Shown: piece after piece, positions 55,860 through 64,000 of the stretch | Layout of the letters: each line of letters begins with the position of its first letter | Position numbering within the stretch: the stretch's first letter is position 1 | Source: Polynucleobacter yangtzensis | GTDB lineage: Bacteria > Pseudomonadota > Gammaproteobacteria > Burkholderiales > Burkholderiaceae | NCBI RefSeq assembly: GCF_001595965.1 | Contig: NZ_LOJI01000001.1 | Location: 62,001-126,000, forward strand | Length of the DNA stretch: 64,000 nucleotides | Direction: 5' to 3' | Made by a program: the position numbers and the translations under genes | The notes under the pieces: generated by a model | Told to the model about the DNA's origin: nothing | What the model saw: the letters and a program-made list of their open reading frames with translations, nothing else | Databases searched by the model: none

Positions 55860-58757
55860 ATGAATAACGAAATCAAGATCCGCGGTGCCCGCACCCACAA
55901 CCTCAAAAACATCAATCTAGACATCCCTAGAGAGAAATTAGTCGTCCTCACTGGTTTATCCGGTTCAGGCAAAAGCTCATTGGCTTTCGACACTCTTTAT
56001 GCAGAAGGCCAGCGCCGATATGTTGAGTCCCTCTCTGCATACGCACGTCAGTTTTTACAACTCATGGAAAAACCAGACGTTGACACGATTGAGGGGTTAT
56101 CGCCAGCGATTTCGATCGAGCAAAAAGCTACTAGCCATAACCCTCGATCAACCGTAGGTACCGTTACTGAAATTCATGATTACTTGCGTTTGCTATTTGC
56201 ACGTGCCGGAACGCCGCATTGTCCAGATCACGATCTTCCATTAGAAGCGCAAAGCGTTTCTCAAATGGTCGACACTGTATTGTCGATGCCCGAAGATACG
56301 AAGTTGATGATTTTGGCTCCTGTTATCAGCGAGCGAAAAGGCGAATTCGTTGACCTCTTCCAAGACCTACAGGCACAAGGCTTTGTGCGCTTCCGGGTAC
56401 GCTCTGGCGGCGGCACAGCTAATACTGCTAAGGCGGAGATCTTTGAAGTTGATCAACTACCAACGCTGAAGAAAAACGATAAGCACTCGATTGAAGTGGT
56501 TGTCGATCGCATTAAAGTTCGACCTGATATTCAGCAACGTTTAGCGGAATCTTTTGAAACTGCTTTACGCCTTGCTGATGGTAAAGCCATGATCGTTGAT
56601 ATGGATACCGGCAAAGAGATGATCTTCTCAAGCAAGTTTGCTTGCCCAGTGTGTTCATACTCATTACAAGAATTAGAGCCTCGCCTCTTCTCCTTCAATA
56701 ATCCAATGGGCGCTTGCCCATCCTGCGATGGTCTAGGCCACCAGTCCTTCTTTGATCCCAAACGAATTGTTGCTCATCCAGATTTATCGCTGGCATCAGG
56801 AGCCATTAAAGGCTGGGATCGTCGTAATCAGTTCTATTTCAAGTTACTGCAGACCTTAGCCAAGCATGGCGGCTTCGACGTAGAAAAACCATTTGAGACA
56901 CTCAACAAGAAACAGCAGGACCTGATTTTATTGGGCTCTGGCGATGTCACCATTCCATTTGAGTACATCAACGAGCGTGGCAAGAACAGCATTCGTGAGC
57001 ATGCTTTTGAAGGCATTGTTGCGAACTTTGAAAGACGCTATCGCGAAACCGACTCAATGACAGTGCGTGAAGAATTATCGCGCTATCAAAACGTACAAAC
57101 ATGTCCTGAATGCAACGGCAGTCGTTTACGCAAAGAAGCCCGCTTTGTCAAAGTGGGTGAGAAAAAACAATCGCGCGCTATTTATGAAATCAGCGCCCTA
57201 CCTCTAAAAGAGGCAAAAGAATATTTTGAAACGCTTGAGCTCAAAGGTGCTAAACGAGAAATCGCCGACAAGATTGTTAAAGAGATTGGTGCACGTCTAC
57301 GCTTTTTAAATGACGTAGGTCTTGATTACCTTTCTCTCGAGCGTAGTGCAGATACTCTTTCAGGTGGTGAAGCACAGCGTATCCGCCTGGCAAGCCAGAT
57401 TGGCTCTGGCTTAACCGGCGTCATGTACGTCTTAGATGAACCATCGATTGGCCTGCATCAACGTGATAATGACCGCCTCATTGGCACGCTAAAACACTTA
57501 CGTGATTTGGGTAATAGCGTTTTAGTAGTTGAGCATGATGAAGATATGATTCGTGCATCTGACTGGGTGATCGACATTGGTCCTGGTGCTGGCGTTCATG
57601 GTGGTGAGGTGGTTGCTCAAGGCACCCCAGTAGAAGTAGAAGCCAATCCGAACTCTTTAACTGGCGCTTACCTTGCTGGACGCGAGGCGATCGCTGTTCC
57701 AGAAAATCGCATTCCAGTAAACGATCGTTTCTTAGAAATCATTGGTGCACGCGGCAATAATTTGCAATCAGTGCACGCCAAGATTCCAGTTGGATTGTTA
57801 ACCTGCGTTACTGGCGTTTCAGGCTCCGGTAAATCGACTCTCATTAATGACACCCTGCATCATGCTGTAGCCCAGCATCTATATGGCTCTAATGCAGAAC
57901 CAGCAGCGCACGATGCAATTAAAGGTTTAGAGCATTTTGACAAAGTCATTAGCGTTGACCAGTCACCGATTGGCAGAACACCACGCTCTAACCCAGCCAC
58001 TTATACAGGGCTCTTTACTCCAATCAGAGAACTTTTTGCAGGCGTTCCAGCTTCACGCGAACGTGGCTATGAGGCAGGTCGTTTCTCTTTTAACGTTAAA
58101 GGTGGTCGCTGCGATTCTTGTGAAGGCGACGGCGTTCTCAAGGTAGAAATGCATTTCTTGCCAGACGTCTATGTTCCTTGCGATGTTTGTCACGGTAAAC
58201 GCTATAACCGCGAGACTTTAGATATTCGCTACAAAGGTAAGAATATTCATGAAGTGCTATCGATGACCATCGAACAAGCCCATGAATTCTTTGAAGCAGT
58301 TCCTGTAGTAAAGCGCAAACTCAAAACATTGCTTGATGTTGGCTTGGGTTATGTGAAGCTTGGACAAAGCGCAACCACTTTATCTGGCGGCGAAGCGCAA
58401 CGCGTAAAGCTCTCTCTAGAACTTTCCAAACGTGACACCGGCAGAACCTTGTACATCCTCGATGAACCGACTACTGGCTTACATTTCCATGACATCCAGT
58501 TATTGCTGACAGTCATTCAGACACTCAAGAAACAGGGCAACACGATTGTCATCATTGAGCACAATCTCGATGTCATTAAGACGGCAGATTGGATTATTGA
58601 TCTAGGTCCTAAGGGTGGTGCTGGTGGTGGACAGATTATTGCTACTGGTACACCGGAAGATGTGGCTAAGAATGAAGTGAGTTTTACAGGTCACTACTTG
58701 GCACCATTACTAACTCGCAAAGCGCCGACCCCTGTAGCAAGCAAAAAGAAAAAGTAA
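55860..58757 (+). CDS. uvrA: excinuclease ABC subunit UvrA
   Basis: UvrA is the damage-sensing ATPase of nucleotide excision repair. The 965-residue protein has two ABC modules with Walker A '[10 protein letters not shown]' (about 32-41) and '[10 protein letters not shown]' (about 655-664), and two signatures ('[12 protein letters not shown]', '[12 protein letters not shown]'). Zinc-binding motifs include 'CPVC' with 'CPSC' and 'CDSCEGDG' with 'CDVCHGK'. It is about 25 residues longer than E. coli UvrA. A TACGCT hexamer lies eight bases before the ATG, and no LexA box is obvious in the 37-bp divergent spacer. Confidence 0.98.
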   Translation: MNNEIKIRGARTHNLKNINLDIPREKLVVLTGLSGSGKSSLAFDTLYAEGQRRYVESLSAYARQFLQLMEKPDVDTIEGLSPAISIEQKATSHNPRSTVGTVTEIHDYLRLLFARAGTPHCPDHDLPLEAQSVSQMVDTVLSMPEDTKLMILAPVISERKGEFVDLFQDLQAQGFVRFRVRSGGGTANTAKAEIFEVDQLPTLKKNDKHSIEVVVDRIKVRPDIQQRLAESFETALRLADGKAMIVDMDTGKEMIFSSKFACPVCSYSLQELEPRLFSFNNPMGACPSCDGLGHQSFFDPKRIVAHPDLSLASGAIKGWDRRNQFYFKLLQTLAKHGGFDVEKPFETLNKKQQDLILLGSGDVTIPFEYINERGKNSIREHAFEGIVANFERRYRETDSMTVREELSRYQNVQTCPECNGSRLRKEARFVKVGEKKQSRAIYEISALPLKEAKEYFETLELKGAKREIADKIVKEIGARLRFLNDVGLDYLSLERSADTLSGGEAQRIRLASQIGSGLTGVMYVLDEPSIGLHQRDNDRLIGTLKHLRDLGNSVLVVEHDEDMIRASDWVIDIGPGAGVHGGEVVAQGTPVEVEANPNSLTGAYLAGREAIAVPENRIPVNDRFLEIIGARGNNLQSVHAKIPVGLLTCVTGVSGSGKSTLINDTLHHAVAQHLYGSNAEPAAHDAIKGLEHFDKVISVDQSPIGRTPRSNPATYTGLFTPIRELFAGVPASRERGYEAGRFSFNVKGGRCDSCEGDGVLKVEMHFLPDVYVPCDVCHGKRYNRETLDIRYKGKNIHEVLSMTIEQAHEFFEAVPVVKRKLKTLLDVGLGYVKLGQSATTLSGGEAQRVKLSLELSKRDTGRTLYILDEPTTGLHFHDIQLLLTVIQTLKKQGNTIVIIEHNLDVIKTADWIIDLGPKGGAGGGQIIATGTPEDVAKNEVSFTGHYLAPLLTRKAPTPVASKKKK

Positions 58758-58771
58758 GGCGCTATCAGATC

Positions 58772-60754
58772 TCAGAGCAATTTGGCTTCAGCCAAATCGG
58801 TTGCTTCTGAATTGCCTGAGATCACCAAAATATCGTTAGCTTCTAGCTGCAGATCTAGAGTGGGGTCCAACTTCACATAATCAGCGTTACGGCTCTTACG
58901 ACGAACCGCCTGAACGTTAACGCCCTCTTTCTCTAGGTCAAGCTCACCTAGCGTTTTACCAATTGCCTGTGAATTAGGTAAAAGCGTGATGGCATGCAAG
59001 CGCCAAGATTCATTGGATCCAAAGTCATCGTCGGCCGATCCGCGGAAGTAACCCCTCAACAAGCTATAGCGCTCTTCCCGTGCAGTAGTAATGCGGCGGA
59101 CCACCTTGCGCATCGGCACACCCATAATTAACAAGACGTGTGAGGCAATCATCAAACTGCCTTCGATTAACTCAGGGACAACCTCGGTAGCACCCGCAGC
59201 CTGTAACTTCGCAATATCCGCATCATCTCTGGTGCGCACTAATACAGTCATGCCTGGACGCAAATGCTCAACTTGACGGAGAACACGCATGCTTGCAGCG
59301 GTATCAGCATAGGTAATTACTACCGCCTTTGCCCTCGAGAGGCCGGCAGCAACTAAATAGTTTTCACGACTTGCATCGCCATAAACCACATTGTCGCCAG
59401 CAGCTGCAGCTTCTTTGACGCGATCTGGATCTAAATCCAAGGCAATGTACGGAATTTTTTCTTGATCAAGCATGCGTGCCAAACTTTGGCCTGAACGACC
59501 AAAGCCACAAATAACGACATGGTTTTCATTGCGCACACTCTTGGCAGCAACACGTGTTAATGCAAGAGATTGCAATAGCCATTCATTACTAGAGAAGCGC
59601 ATTGCAATACGATCGCTATATTCAATTAGGAATGGCGCGCAGAACATGGAGATCAACATGGCTGCTAATACCGCTTGACTCAAAGTGGGATCAATCAAAT
59701 CCAAACCATCAATCTGATTGAGCAACACAAAGCCGAATTCACCTGCCTGAGCTAGACACAGGCCAGTTCTAATGGAGATGCCGGGGCTTGAGCCAAAGAC
59801 TCTAGACAACAAAGCGATAAGGCCAAACTTAAAGATAAGTGGCCCGATTAACAAAGCGAGAACAAGCACCCACTGCTCGCGAATGACATTGAAATCAAGC
59901 AACATGCCAATCGTAATAAAGAAGAGGCCGAGCAAGACATCACGGAATGGTTTGACGTCTTCTTCCACCTGATGGCGATAAGGGGTTTCAGAAATCAACA
60001 TACCGGCCAAGAAAGCGCCAAGCGCTAGCGACAAACCAAAATGCTCTGTGAGCCCCGCCATGCCGAGCACAATCAACAAAAGGTTCAGCATGAACAACTC
60101 TTGTGAGCGCAACTTAGCAACCAACCTAAACCAATGACTCATCAAGCTTTGGCCAATAAAGAAAATCAATACCAAGGCCATCGTGATTTTGATCGATGCT
60201 GCAGTCAATGCAACAAATAAGTCAGAAGGATTTTTTCCGAGAGATGGCAATAAGATCAAAAGGAATACAACCGCCAAATCCTGGAATAGCAAAATACCCA
60301 CAACGTTACGACCATGTTCGGTTTCTAATTCAGCGCGATCCGAAATCAATTTAGTCACAATTGCTGTGGATGACATTGCCAATGCGCCACCTAAAGCAAT
60401 GGCGGCATGCCACGATATGGGGTAAATCCAATTCATTAATAAGCTAGCGGGAATCGCCAACAGCATTGTCAGAATGACTTGACTACCGCCTAGGCCAAAT
60501 ACGATAGATCGCATTGCCCGCAGCTTGTGGAGGTTAAATTCCAGACCGATCGAGAACATCAAGAAAACTACGCCAAATTCGGCTAAATACTTAACGGTGG
60601 CTGAGTCATTGGCCAAACCCAAGGCATGGGGGCCAATCAGCACGCCGATGGCCAAATAGCCCAAAATAGGGGGCAAGCCAAAATAGCGGAAAATAACTAC
60701 TCCGGCCACACCTGAGGCCAGGAGAATGAGGGTTAATTGAAGGACTGACGGCAT
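58772..60754 (-). CDS. CPA2 cation/proton antiporter with RCK domains (KefB/YbaL-like)
   Basis: The 660-residue protein has an N-terminal Na+/H+ exchanger domain with about twelve to thirteen helices (residues 1-390). A TrkA-N/RCK nucleotide-binding domain starts at 'HVVICGFGRSGQSLARML', and a TrkA-C domain lies near the C terminus. This is the architecture of glutathione-gated or nucleotide-gated K+ efflux systems. No ancillary KefF/KefG gene is adjacent, so a YbaL-like exchanger is as likely as true KefB/C. It is divergent from kdsD with only 11 bp between start codons, and convergent with uvrA. Confidence 0.93.
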   Translation of the reverse strand: MPSVLQLTLILLASGVAGVVIFRYFGLPPILGYLAIGVLIGPHALGLANDSATVKYLAEFGVVFLMFSIGLEFNLHKLRAMRSIVFGLGGSQVILTMLLAIPASLLMNWIYPISWHAAIALGGALAMSSTAIVTKLISDRAELETEHGRNVVGILLFQDLAVVFLLILLPSLGKNPSDLFVALTAASIKITMALVLIFFIGQSLMSHWFRLVAKLRSQELFMLNLLLIVLGMAGLTEHFGLSLALGAFLAGMLISETPYRHQVEEDVKPFRDVLLGLFFITIGMLLDFNVIREQWVLVLALLIGPLIFKFGLIALLSRVFGSSPGISIRTGLCLAQAGEFGFVLLNQIDGLDLIDPTLSQAVLAAMLISMFCAPFLIEYSDRIAMRFSSNEWLLQSLALTRVAAKSVRNENHVVICGFGRSGQSLARMLDQEKIPYIALDLDPDRVKEAAAAGDNVVYGDASRENYLVAAGLSRAKAVVITYADTAASMRVLRQVEHLRPGMTVLVRTRDDADIAKLQAAGATEVVPELIEGSLMIASHVLLIMGVPMRKVVRRITTAREERYSLLRGYFRGSADDDFGSNESWRLHAITLLPNSQAIGKTLGELDLEKEGVNVQAVRRKSRNADYVKLDPTLDLQLEANDILVISGNSEATDLAEAKLL

Positions 60755-60759
60755 ATACT
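60754..60759 (+). promoter_or_regulatory. possible leaderless promoter -10 box of kdsD
   Basis: TATACT ends six bases before the kdsD ATG, so transcription would begin at or next to the start codon. The box overlaps the first base of the divergent antiporter gene. The -35 is weak. Confidence 0.4.
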
Positions 60760-60765
60760 TACTCG

Positions 60766-61758
60766 ATGATAGCTAAGACTCGTGAACGTACCCTAAAGCT
60801 TGCGCGCGACACCCTCACTATTGAGGCTGCTGCACTGCAAACAATGCGTGATCGCCTAGAAGGCGTCAATGCTGACGCCCTTGTGCTGGCGGTTGAACTT
60901 CTGCATGGCTGCAAAGGCCGAATCGTGGTTTCCGGAATAGGCAAATCTGGTCATATTGCTCGCAAAATTGCCGCCACCTTTGCATCTACCGGCTCCCCTG
61001 CCTTTTTTGTTCACCCTGCTGAGGCTAGCCATGGTGATTTAGGCATGGTTACTAGAGACGATGTTTTTGTAGCACTATCTAATTCCGGTGAAACGGATGA
61101 GCTTTTGACCATCGTACCTATTGTGAAGCGCACTGGCGCCAAACTCATTGCGCTAACCGGCGCACCAAATTCTTCTCTTGCCAAATTAGCGGATGCTCAT
61201 CTGGATACCAGCGTAGAAAAAGAAGCTTGTCCATTAAATCTCGCGCCCACTACCAGCACTACTGCTGCATTAGCAATGGGTGATGCCTTGGCTGTTGCAT
61301 TGCTTGACGCCAGAGGATTTAAAGCTGAAGACTTTATTCGCTCTCATCCTGGTGGCAGACTGGGTCGCAAGCAACTGATGCATGTCAGCGAAGTGATGCG
61401 CAGTTTTGCAGACACCCCAAAGATCTCGATCGATGCATCTCTGCAAGACGCCTTATTAGAGATGACTTCAAAACGTATGGGCATGGTGGTAATTCTGGAT
61501 GCCAACAAAAAAGTGTTTGGCATATTGACCGATGGTGACTTACGTCGCCTGCTAGAAAAAACTACCAACCTAGATGGCATCAAACTCGAGAGCGCAACTA
61601 CTGCCGATCCTCGCACCATCCCGGCTGAACTACTGGCTGAAGAGGCGATTGAGATGATGGAGAAGCATCGCATCAATCATCTAGTGGTGACTGATGACAA
61701 AGGTCGTTTATTGGGTGCCCTAAATCTGCATGATTTATTTGCAGCCAAAGTTATTTAA
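60766..61758 (+). CDS. kdsD: arabinose-5-phosphate isomerase (KdsD/KpsF/GutQ)
   Basis: KdsD makes D-arabinose-5-phosphate, precursor of Kdo. The 330-residue protein has an N-terminal SIS domain ('VVSGIGKSGHIARKIA', 'STGSPAFFVHPAEASHGDLG', 'LSNSGETDELL') and two C-terminal CBS domains (about 210-330). It heads kdsD-kdsC-lptC-lptA-lptB, which links Kdo supply with LPS export. No Shine-Dalgarno site precedes the ATG. Confidence 0.96.
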   Translation: MIAKTRERTLKLARDTLTIEAAALQTMRDRLEGVNADALVLAVELLHGCKGRIVVSGIGKSGHIARKIAATFASTGSPAFFVHPAEASHGDLGMVTRDDVFVALSNSGETDELLTIVPIVKRTGAKLIALTGAPNSSLAKLADAHLDTSVEKEACPLNLAPTTSTTAALAMGDALAVALLDARGFKAEDFIRSHPGGRLGRKQLMHVSEVMRSFADTPKISIDASLQDALLEMTSKRMGMVVILDANKKVFGILTDGDLRRLLEKTTNLDGIKLESATTADPRTIPAELLAEEAIEMMEKHRINHLVVTDDKGRLLGALNLHDLFAAKVI

Positions 61759-61781
61759 TTTCCTTAGCAATCGATCTATTC

Positions 61782-62354
61782 ATGCCCAGCGCCTTTAGTA
61801 CTCATAACACCAACCCATTAGCCCAATATCCTCAAGCCTGGGAGCGCGCAGGCAAGGTAAAGCTCTTAGTGCTAGATGTAGATGGCGTCTTAACGAATGG
61901 TCAAGTTTGGATTGGCGCCGATGGCAAAGAATCTTTAAAAGCTTTTGATATTCAAGACGGTTTGGGTATAAAGCTATTAGAGCAATGTGGCATTCCTACT
62001 GCAATCATCACCGGCAGAAATTCAAAAATGGTTTTGGCACGCTGTGAAGAGCTTGGAATTAAACATGTCCACATGGGCGTTGAAAACAAAGCTATTGCAT
62101 TAGCAGAAGTCATCAAATCCCTAGGACTCACTTCAGCAGATTGTGCCGTTATGGGTGACGACTGGCCAGACATGCAAATGATGAAACGGGCTGGTTTAAG
62201 AATTTGTCCAGCACAAGGTCATGAAGCTGTTAAAGAATTTGCTCACTTAGTAACTACCCGTAACGGCGGCAATAGTGCTGTACGCGAAGTGTGTGATCTC
62301 ATTCTCAAAGCACAGAATCGCTATGAAGAATTACTAGCCAAGGCTCGTATCTAA
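61782..62354 (+). CDS. kdsC: 3-deoxy-D-manno-octulosonate 8-phosphate phosphatase
   Basis: KdsC removes phosphate from Kdo-8-phosphate. The 190-residue HAD enzyme has 'LLVLDVDGVLTNGQ' (catalytic Asp pair about 30-32), 'AIITGRNSKMV' and 'VMGDDWPDMQMM'. It belongs to the compact C0-type HAD proteins that act as tetramers. It lies 23 bp after kdsD and three bases before lptC. Confidence 0.96.
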   Translation: MPSAFSTHNTNPLAQYPQAWERAGKVKLLVLDVDGVLTNGQVWIGADGKESLKAFDIQDGLGIKLLEQCGIPTAIITGRNSKMVLARCEELGIKHVHMGVENKAIALAEVIKSLGLTSADCAVMGDDWPDMQMMKRAGLRICPAQGHEAVKEFAHLVTTRNGGNSAVREVCDLILKAQNRYEELLAKARI

Positions 62355-62357
62355 GCA

Positions 62358-62999
62358 ATGCAACTGAATCCCCAACAAATTAGGCTTGGTATTGGTCGCA
62401 CATTGTTGCGCCTGATGCCGTTGCTTTTGATGGGCGTCCTGACTCTATCCACTTTTTGGTTAGTGCAAAAAACTACTCCACCAGAAAAATCTCCTCTAGA
62501 GCGAGTACGCCTTCATGAGCCTGATTACACTATTAAAGATGGCGCGCTATCTGCGCTAAATGAATTAGGAAACACTAAATATCGAATTCTGGGTGTGAAG
62601 GTAACTCACTATGATGATGACGCATCCATCGATATTCTGACGCCCCGCATGCGTTTGTTTCAAGCTGATAAGGCGCCGGTAACAGTCAAGTCCGATACTG
62701 GGCATCTTGATGGCGATCTCACCATTTTGGATTTATACGATAACGCTAGCATTTACCGACCTGCTCAAGAGGCCACAGCAACCCAGCCAGCCACTTTAAG
62801 AATGTTGGCTAGCTCTAGTTATTTCAAAGTTTTAATTAACGACGACATTATTGAAACGAATCGACCCATTACCCTGGAACAGGGAATGTCAATCATGAAC
62901 TCCACAGATGGCGGAGTATTTAATAATATTGAACAAAGTATGGTGCTCAGCGGTCAAGTTAAGGGACGTATTGAACGCGCGCCCCGGAGAAATCCATAA
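62358..62999 (+). CDS. lptC: LPS export system protein LptC
   Basis: LptC is a bitopic inner-membrane protein that hands LPS from LptB2FG to LptA. The 213-residue protein has one N-terminal membrane helix (about residues 16-38) and a periplasmic jellyroll domain. Sequence conservation in LptC is low; the call rests on the fold pattern and the position between kdsC and lptA. The stop overlaps the lptA start by one base (TAATG). Confidence 0.92.
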   Translation: MQLNPQQIRLGIGRTLLRLMPLLLMGVLTLSTFWLVQKTTPPEKSPLERVRLHEPDYTIKDGALSALNELGNTKYRILGVKVTHYDDDASIDILTPRMRLFQADKAPVTVKSDTGHLDGDLTILDLYDNASIYRPAQEATATQPATLRMLASSSYFKVLINDDIIETNRPITLEQGMSIMNSTDGGVFNNIEQSMVLSGQVKGRIERAPRRNP

Positions 63000-63568
63000 T
63001 GCGCATCATTCATTGGCAGCAGGCTCGAATCCTTCTTGGCTTCCTTGTATTAGGGCTCTCTATAGCGAGTCCAGCGCACGCTGAAAAAGCAGATCAAGAC
63101 AAGCCCGTTATTTTGGAAGCAGAGAAAGTTTCCGTAAACGACGTTAAACAAATTTATGACCTTAACGGTCAAGTTCTCCTTATCAAAGGCAGCATTATTG
63201 TTACCGGTGAAGATGGGCACATTACAGTCGATCCTCAAGGTTATGAATTTGTTGATGTCATCGGTAATCCCAATGAGGTAGCCAGCTTCAGGCAACGTCG
63301 CGAAGGACCCGCAGATGAATTTATGCAAGGGCGTGGCGCCCAGGTTACATATGATGCCAAAACAGAGTTCCTAACAATCACTGGAGACGCCAGCCTGAAA
63401 CGCTTACTCAATATGCAAATGCTCGATCAATTAAAGGGCTGGAAAATTGAGTACGATGATGTAAAGCAGTACTATCGTGTCATCCCTCCAAAGGATGCAA
63501 AGCCAGAAGACCTACCATTAGCAAGAGCCATCCTTTCACCAAGACGAAAAGCAACATTAGAGAAATGA
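62999..63568 (+). CDS. lptA: LPS transport periplasmic protein LptA
   Basis: LptA forms the periplasmic bridge that carries LPS to LptD. The 189-residue protein has a signal peptide ending near 'SPAHAEK' and an OstA jellyroll domain (about residues 35-150, 'VILEAEKVSVNDVKQIYDLNG' region). It overlaps both neighbours, by one base with lptC and four bases (ATGA) with lptB, indicating coupled translation. Confidence 0.95.
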   Translation: MRIIHWQQARILLGFLVLGLSIASPAHAEKADQDKPVILEAEKVSVNDVKQIYDLNGQVLLIKGSIIVTGEDGHITVDPQGYEFVDVIGNPNEVASFRQRREGPADEFMQGRGAQVTYDAKTEFLTITGDASLKRLLNMQMLDQLKGWKIEYDDVKQYYRVIPPKDAKPEDLPLARAILSPRRKATLEK

Positions 63569-64000
63569 CAGCGGATTTAACTCAAGCCAGCGATGCGCCC
63601 ACACTCAGCGCCCATAACCTACAAAAACGTTATGGCTCAAGGACTGTGGTTCGTGACGTATCCGTTCAAGTGCGATGTGGAGAGGTAGTAGGTTTGTTAG
63701 GCCCCAATGGAGCGGGTAAAACAACCTCCTTCTACATGATTGTTGGCCTTGTTCCTCTCGATGGTGGAAACATTGTTTTAGACGGCGCAGATATTACGCA
63801 TTTGCCAATTCACGAAAGAGCCCGCATGGGCCTTTCTTATTTACCGCAAGAAGCGTCTGTATTTCGAAAGCTCAACGTAGCTGAAAATATCCAAGCCGTA
63901 CTTGAGCTCCAAGTTCAGGGTGGCAAACCTCTCAGTAAAGCTGAGATTGCCAATCGCCTAGATGAGCTCTTGGGCGAACTCCAGATTAGCCATCTGCGCA
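63565..64000 (+). CDS. lptB: LPS export ABC transporter ATP-binding protein LptB (partial)
   Basis: The frame opens at an ATG overlapping the lptA stop (ATGA) and runs off the window after about 145 codons. It encodes an ABC ATPase with Walker A 'GPNGAGKTTSFYMIVGL' and Q-loop 'LSYLPQEASVFRKLNV', both characteristic of LptB. The signature and Walker B motifs lie beyond the window edge. LptB drives LPS extraction by LptFG. In related genomes rpoN commonly follows. Confidence 0.95.
   Translation, partial: MTADLTQASDAPTLSAHNLQKRYGSRTVVRDVSVQVRCGEVVGLLGPNGAGKTTSFYMIVGLVPLDGGNIVLDGADITHLPIHERARMGLSYLPQEASVFRKLNVAENIQAVLELQVQGGKPLSKAEIANRLDELLGELQISHLR

Noticed and set aside
58780..58797. 8-bp hairpin at the end of the cation antiporter gene, near the uvrA stop
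   Set aside because: The stem (ATTTGGCT/AGCCAAAT) lies within the antiporter's last codons and has no T-run, so I do not call it a terminator.
63021..63040. GGCTCGAATCC, resembling a tRNA T-arm
   Set aside because: No acceptor or anticodon stem surrounds it and it is inside the lptA signal-peptide coding region.
1..64000. Mobile elements, CRISPR arrays, prophage, secretion or defence islands
   Set aside because: No transposase, integrase, phage gene, direct-repeat array or toxin-antitoxin pair was found; nearly all the sequence is accounted for by conserved housekeeping genes.

Overview
The window is a compact, gene-dense stretch of housekeeping chromosome from a Gram-negative bacterium. 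The gene orders are betaproteobacterial: lptD-surA-pdxA-rsmA, dusB-fis-purH-ruvCAB, ubiE-(Tim44)-ubiJ-ubiB-(DUF502)-aspS-nudB, and kdsD-kdsC-lptC-lptA-lptB. With the moderately low GC content, short spacers and compact proteins, the best guess is a freshwater Burkholderiales member of the Polynucleobacter type. That is an inference from gene content; no rRNA lies in the window. I saw no insertion sequence, prophage, integron, CRISPR array, plasmid function or tRNA.

Layout. 1-4.9 kb: gamma-carbonic anhydrase, an ammonium transporter behind an NtrC-like site, two small exported proteins, an OsmC/rhodanese pair and a predicted Na+/H+ antiporter. 4.9-13.6 kb (+): miaB-ybeY-corC-lnt, glyQS, gmhB and plsC. 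13.6-19.4 kb (-): rsmA, pdxA, surA and lptD. 19.4-29 kb (+): amgK-murU (cell-wall sugar salvage), pepP, ubiH-like, dusB, fis, purH and ruvCAB. 29-34 kb: tyrS, anmK, erpA, argC and the rplM-rpsI ribosomal operon. 34-35.1 kb: the most RNA-rich part, with a ribosomal-protein leader hairpin, a candidate small RNA carrying its own promoter and terminator, an OsmC gene, and rnpB (RNase P RNA). 35.1-50.6 kb (-): pyrC, glycerate kinase, an Atm1-type ABC exporter, nudB, aspS, DUF502, ubiB, ubiJ, a Tim44-domain protein, ubiE, DUF971 and a 1279-residue FAD/Fe-S oxidoreductase. 50.7-54 kb (+): ilvA, a 5'-nucleotidase and queF. 54-64 kb: ssb, an MFS transporter, uvrA, a CPA2 cation/proton antiporter and the Kdo/LPS-transport operon, cut by the window edge inside lptB.

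How the genes work together. The window is rich in envelope biogenesis. KdsD, KdsC and GmhB supply LPS core sugars. LptA, LptB, LptC and LptD form much of the LPS export bridge, and SurA folds LptD. Lnt and PlsC act on lipoproteins and phospholipids. AnmK, AmgK and MurU salvage peptidoglycan sugars. A second theme is ubiquinone (UbiH-like, UbiE, UbiJ, UbiB). A third is RNA and translation (MiaB, DusB, YbeY, QueF, RsmA, GlyQS, TyrS, AspS, L13, S9, RNase P).

No clearly new multi-gene system is visible. The best candidates for something undescribed are the structured small RNA at 34081-34182, and a recurrent pattern of start codons that lack a Shine-Dalgarno site but have a -10-like hexamer exactly six bases upstream.
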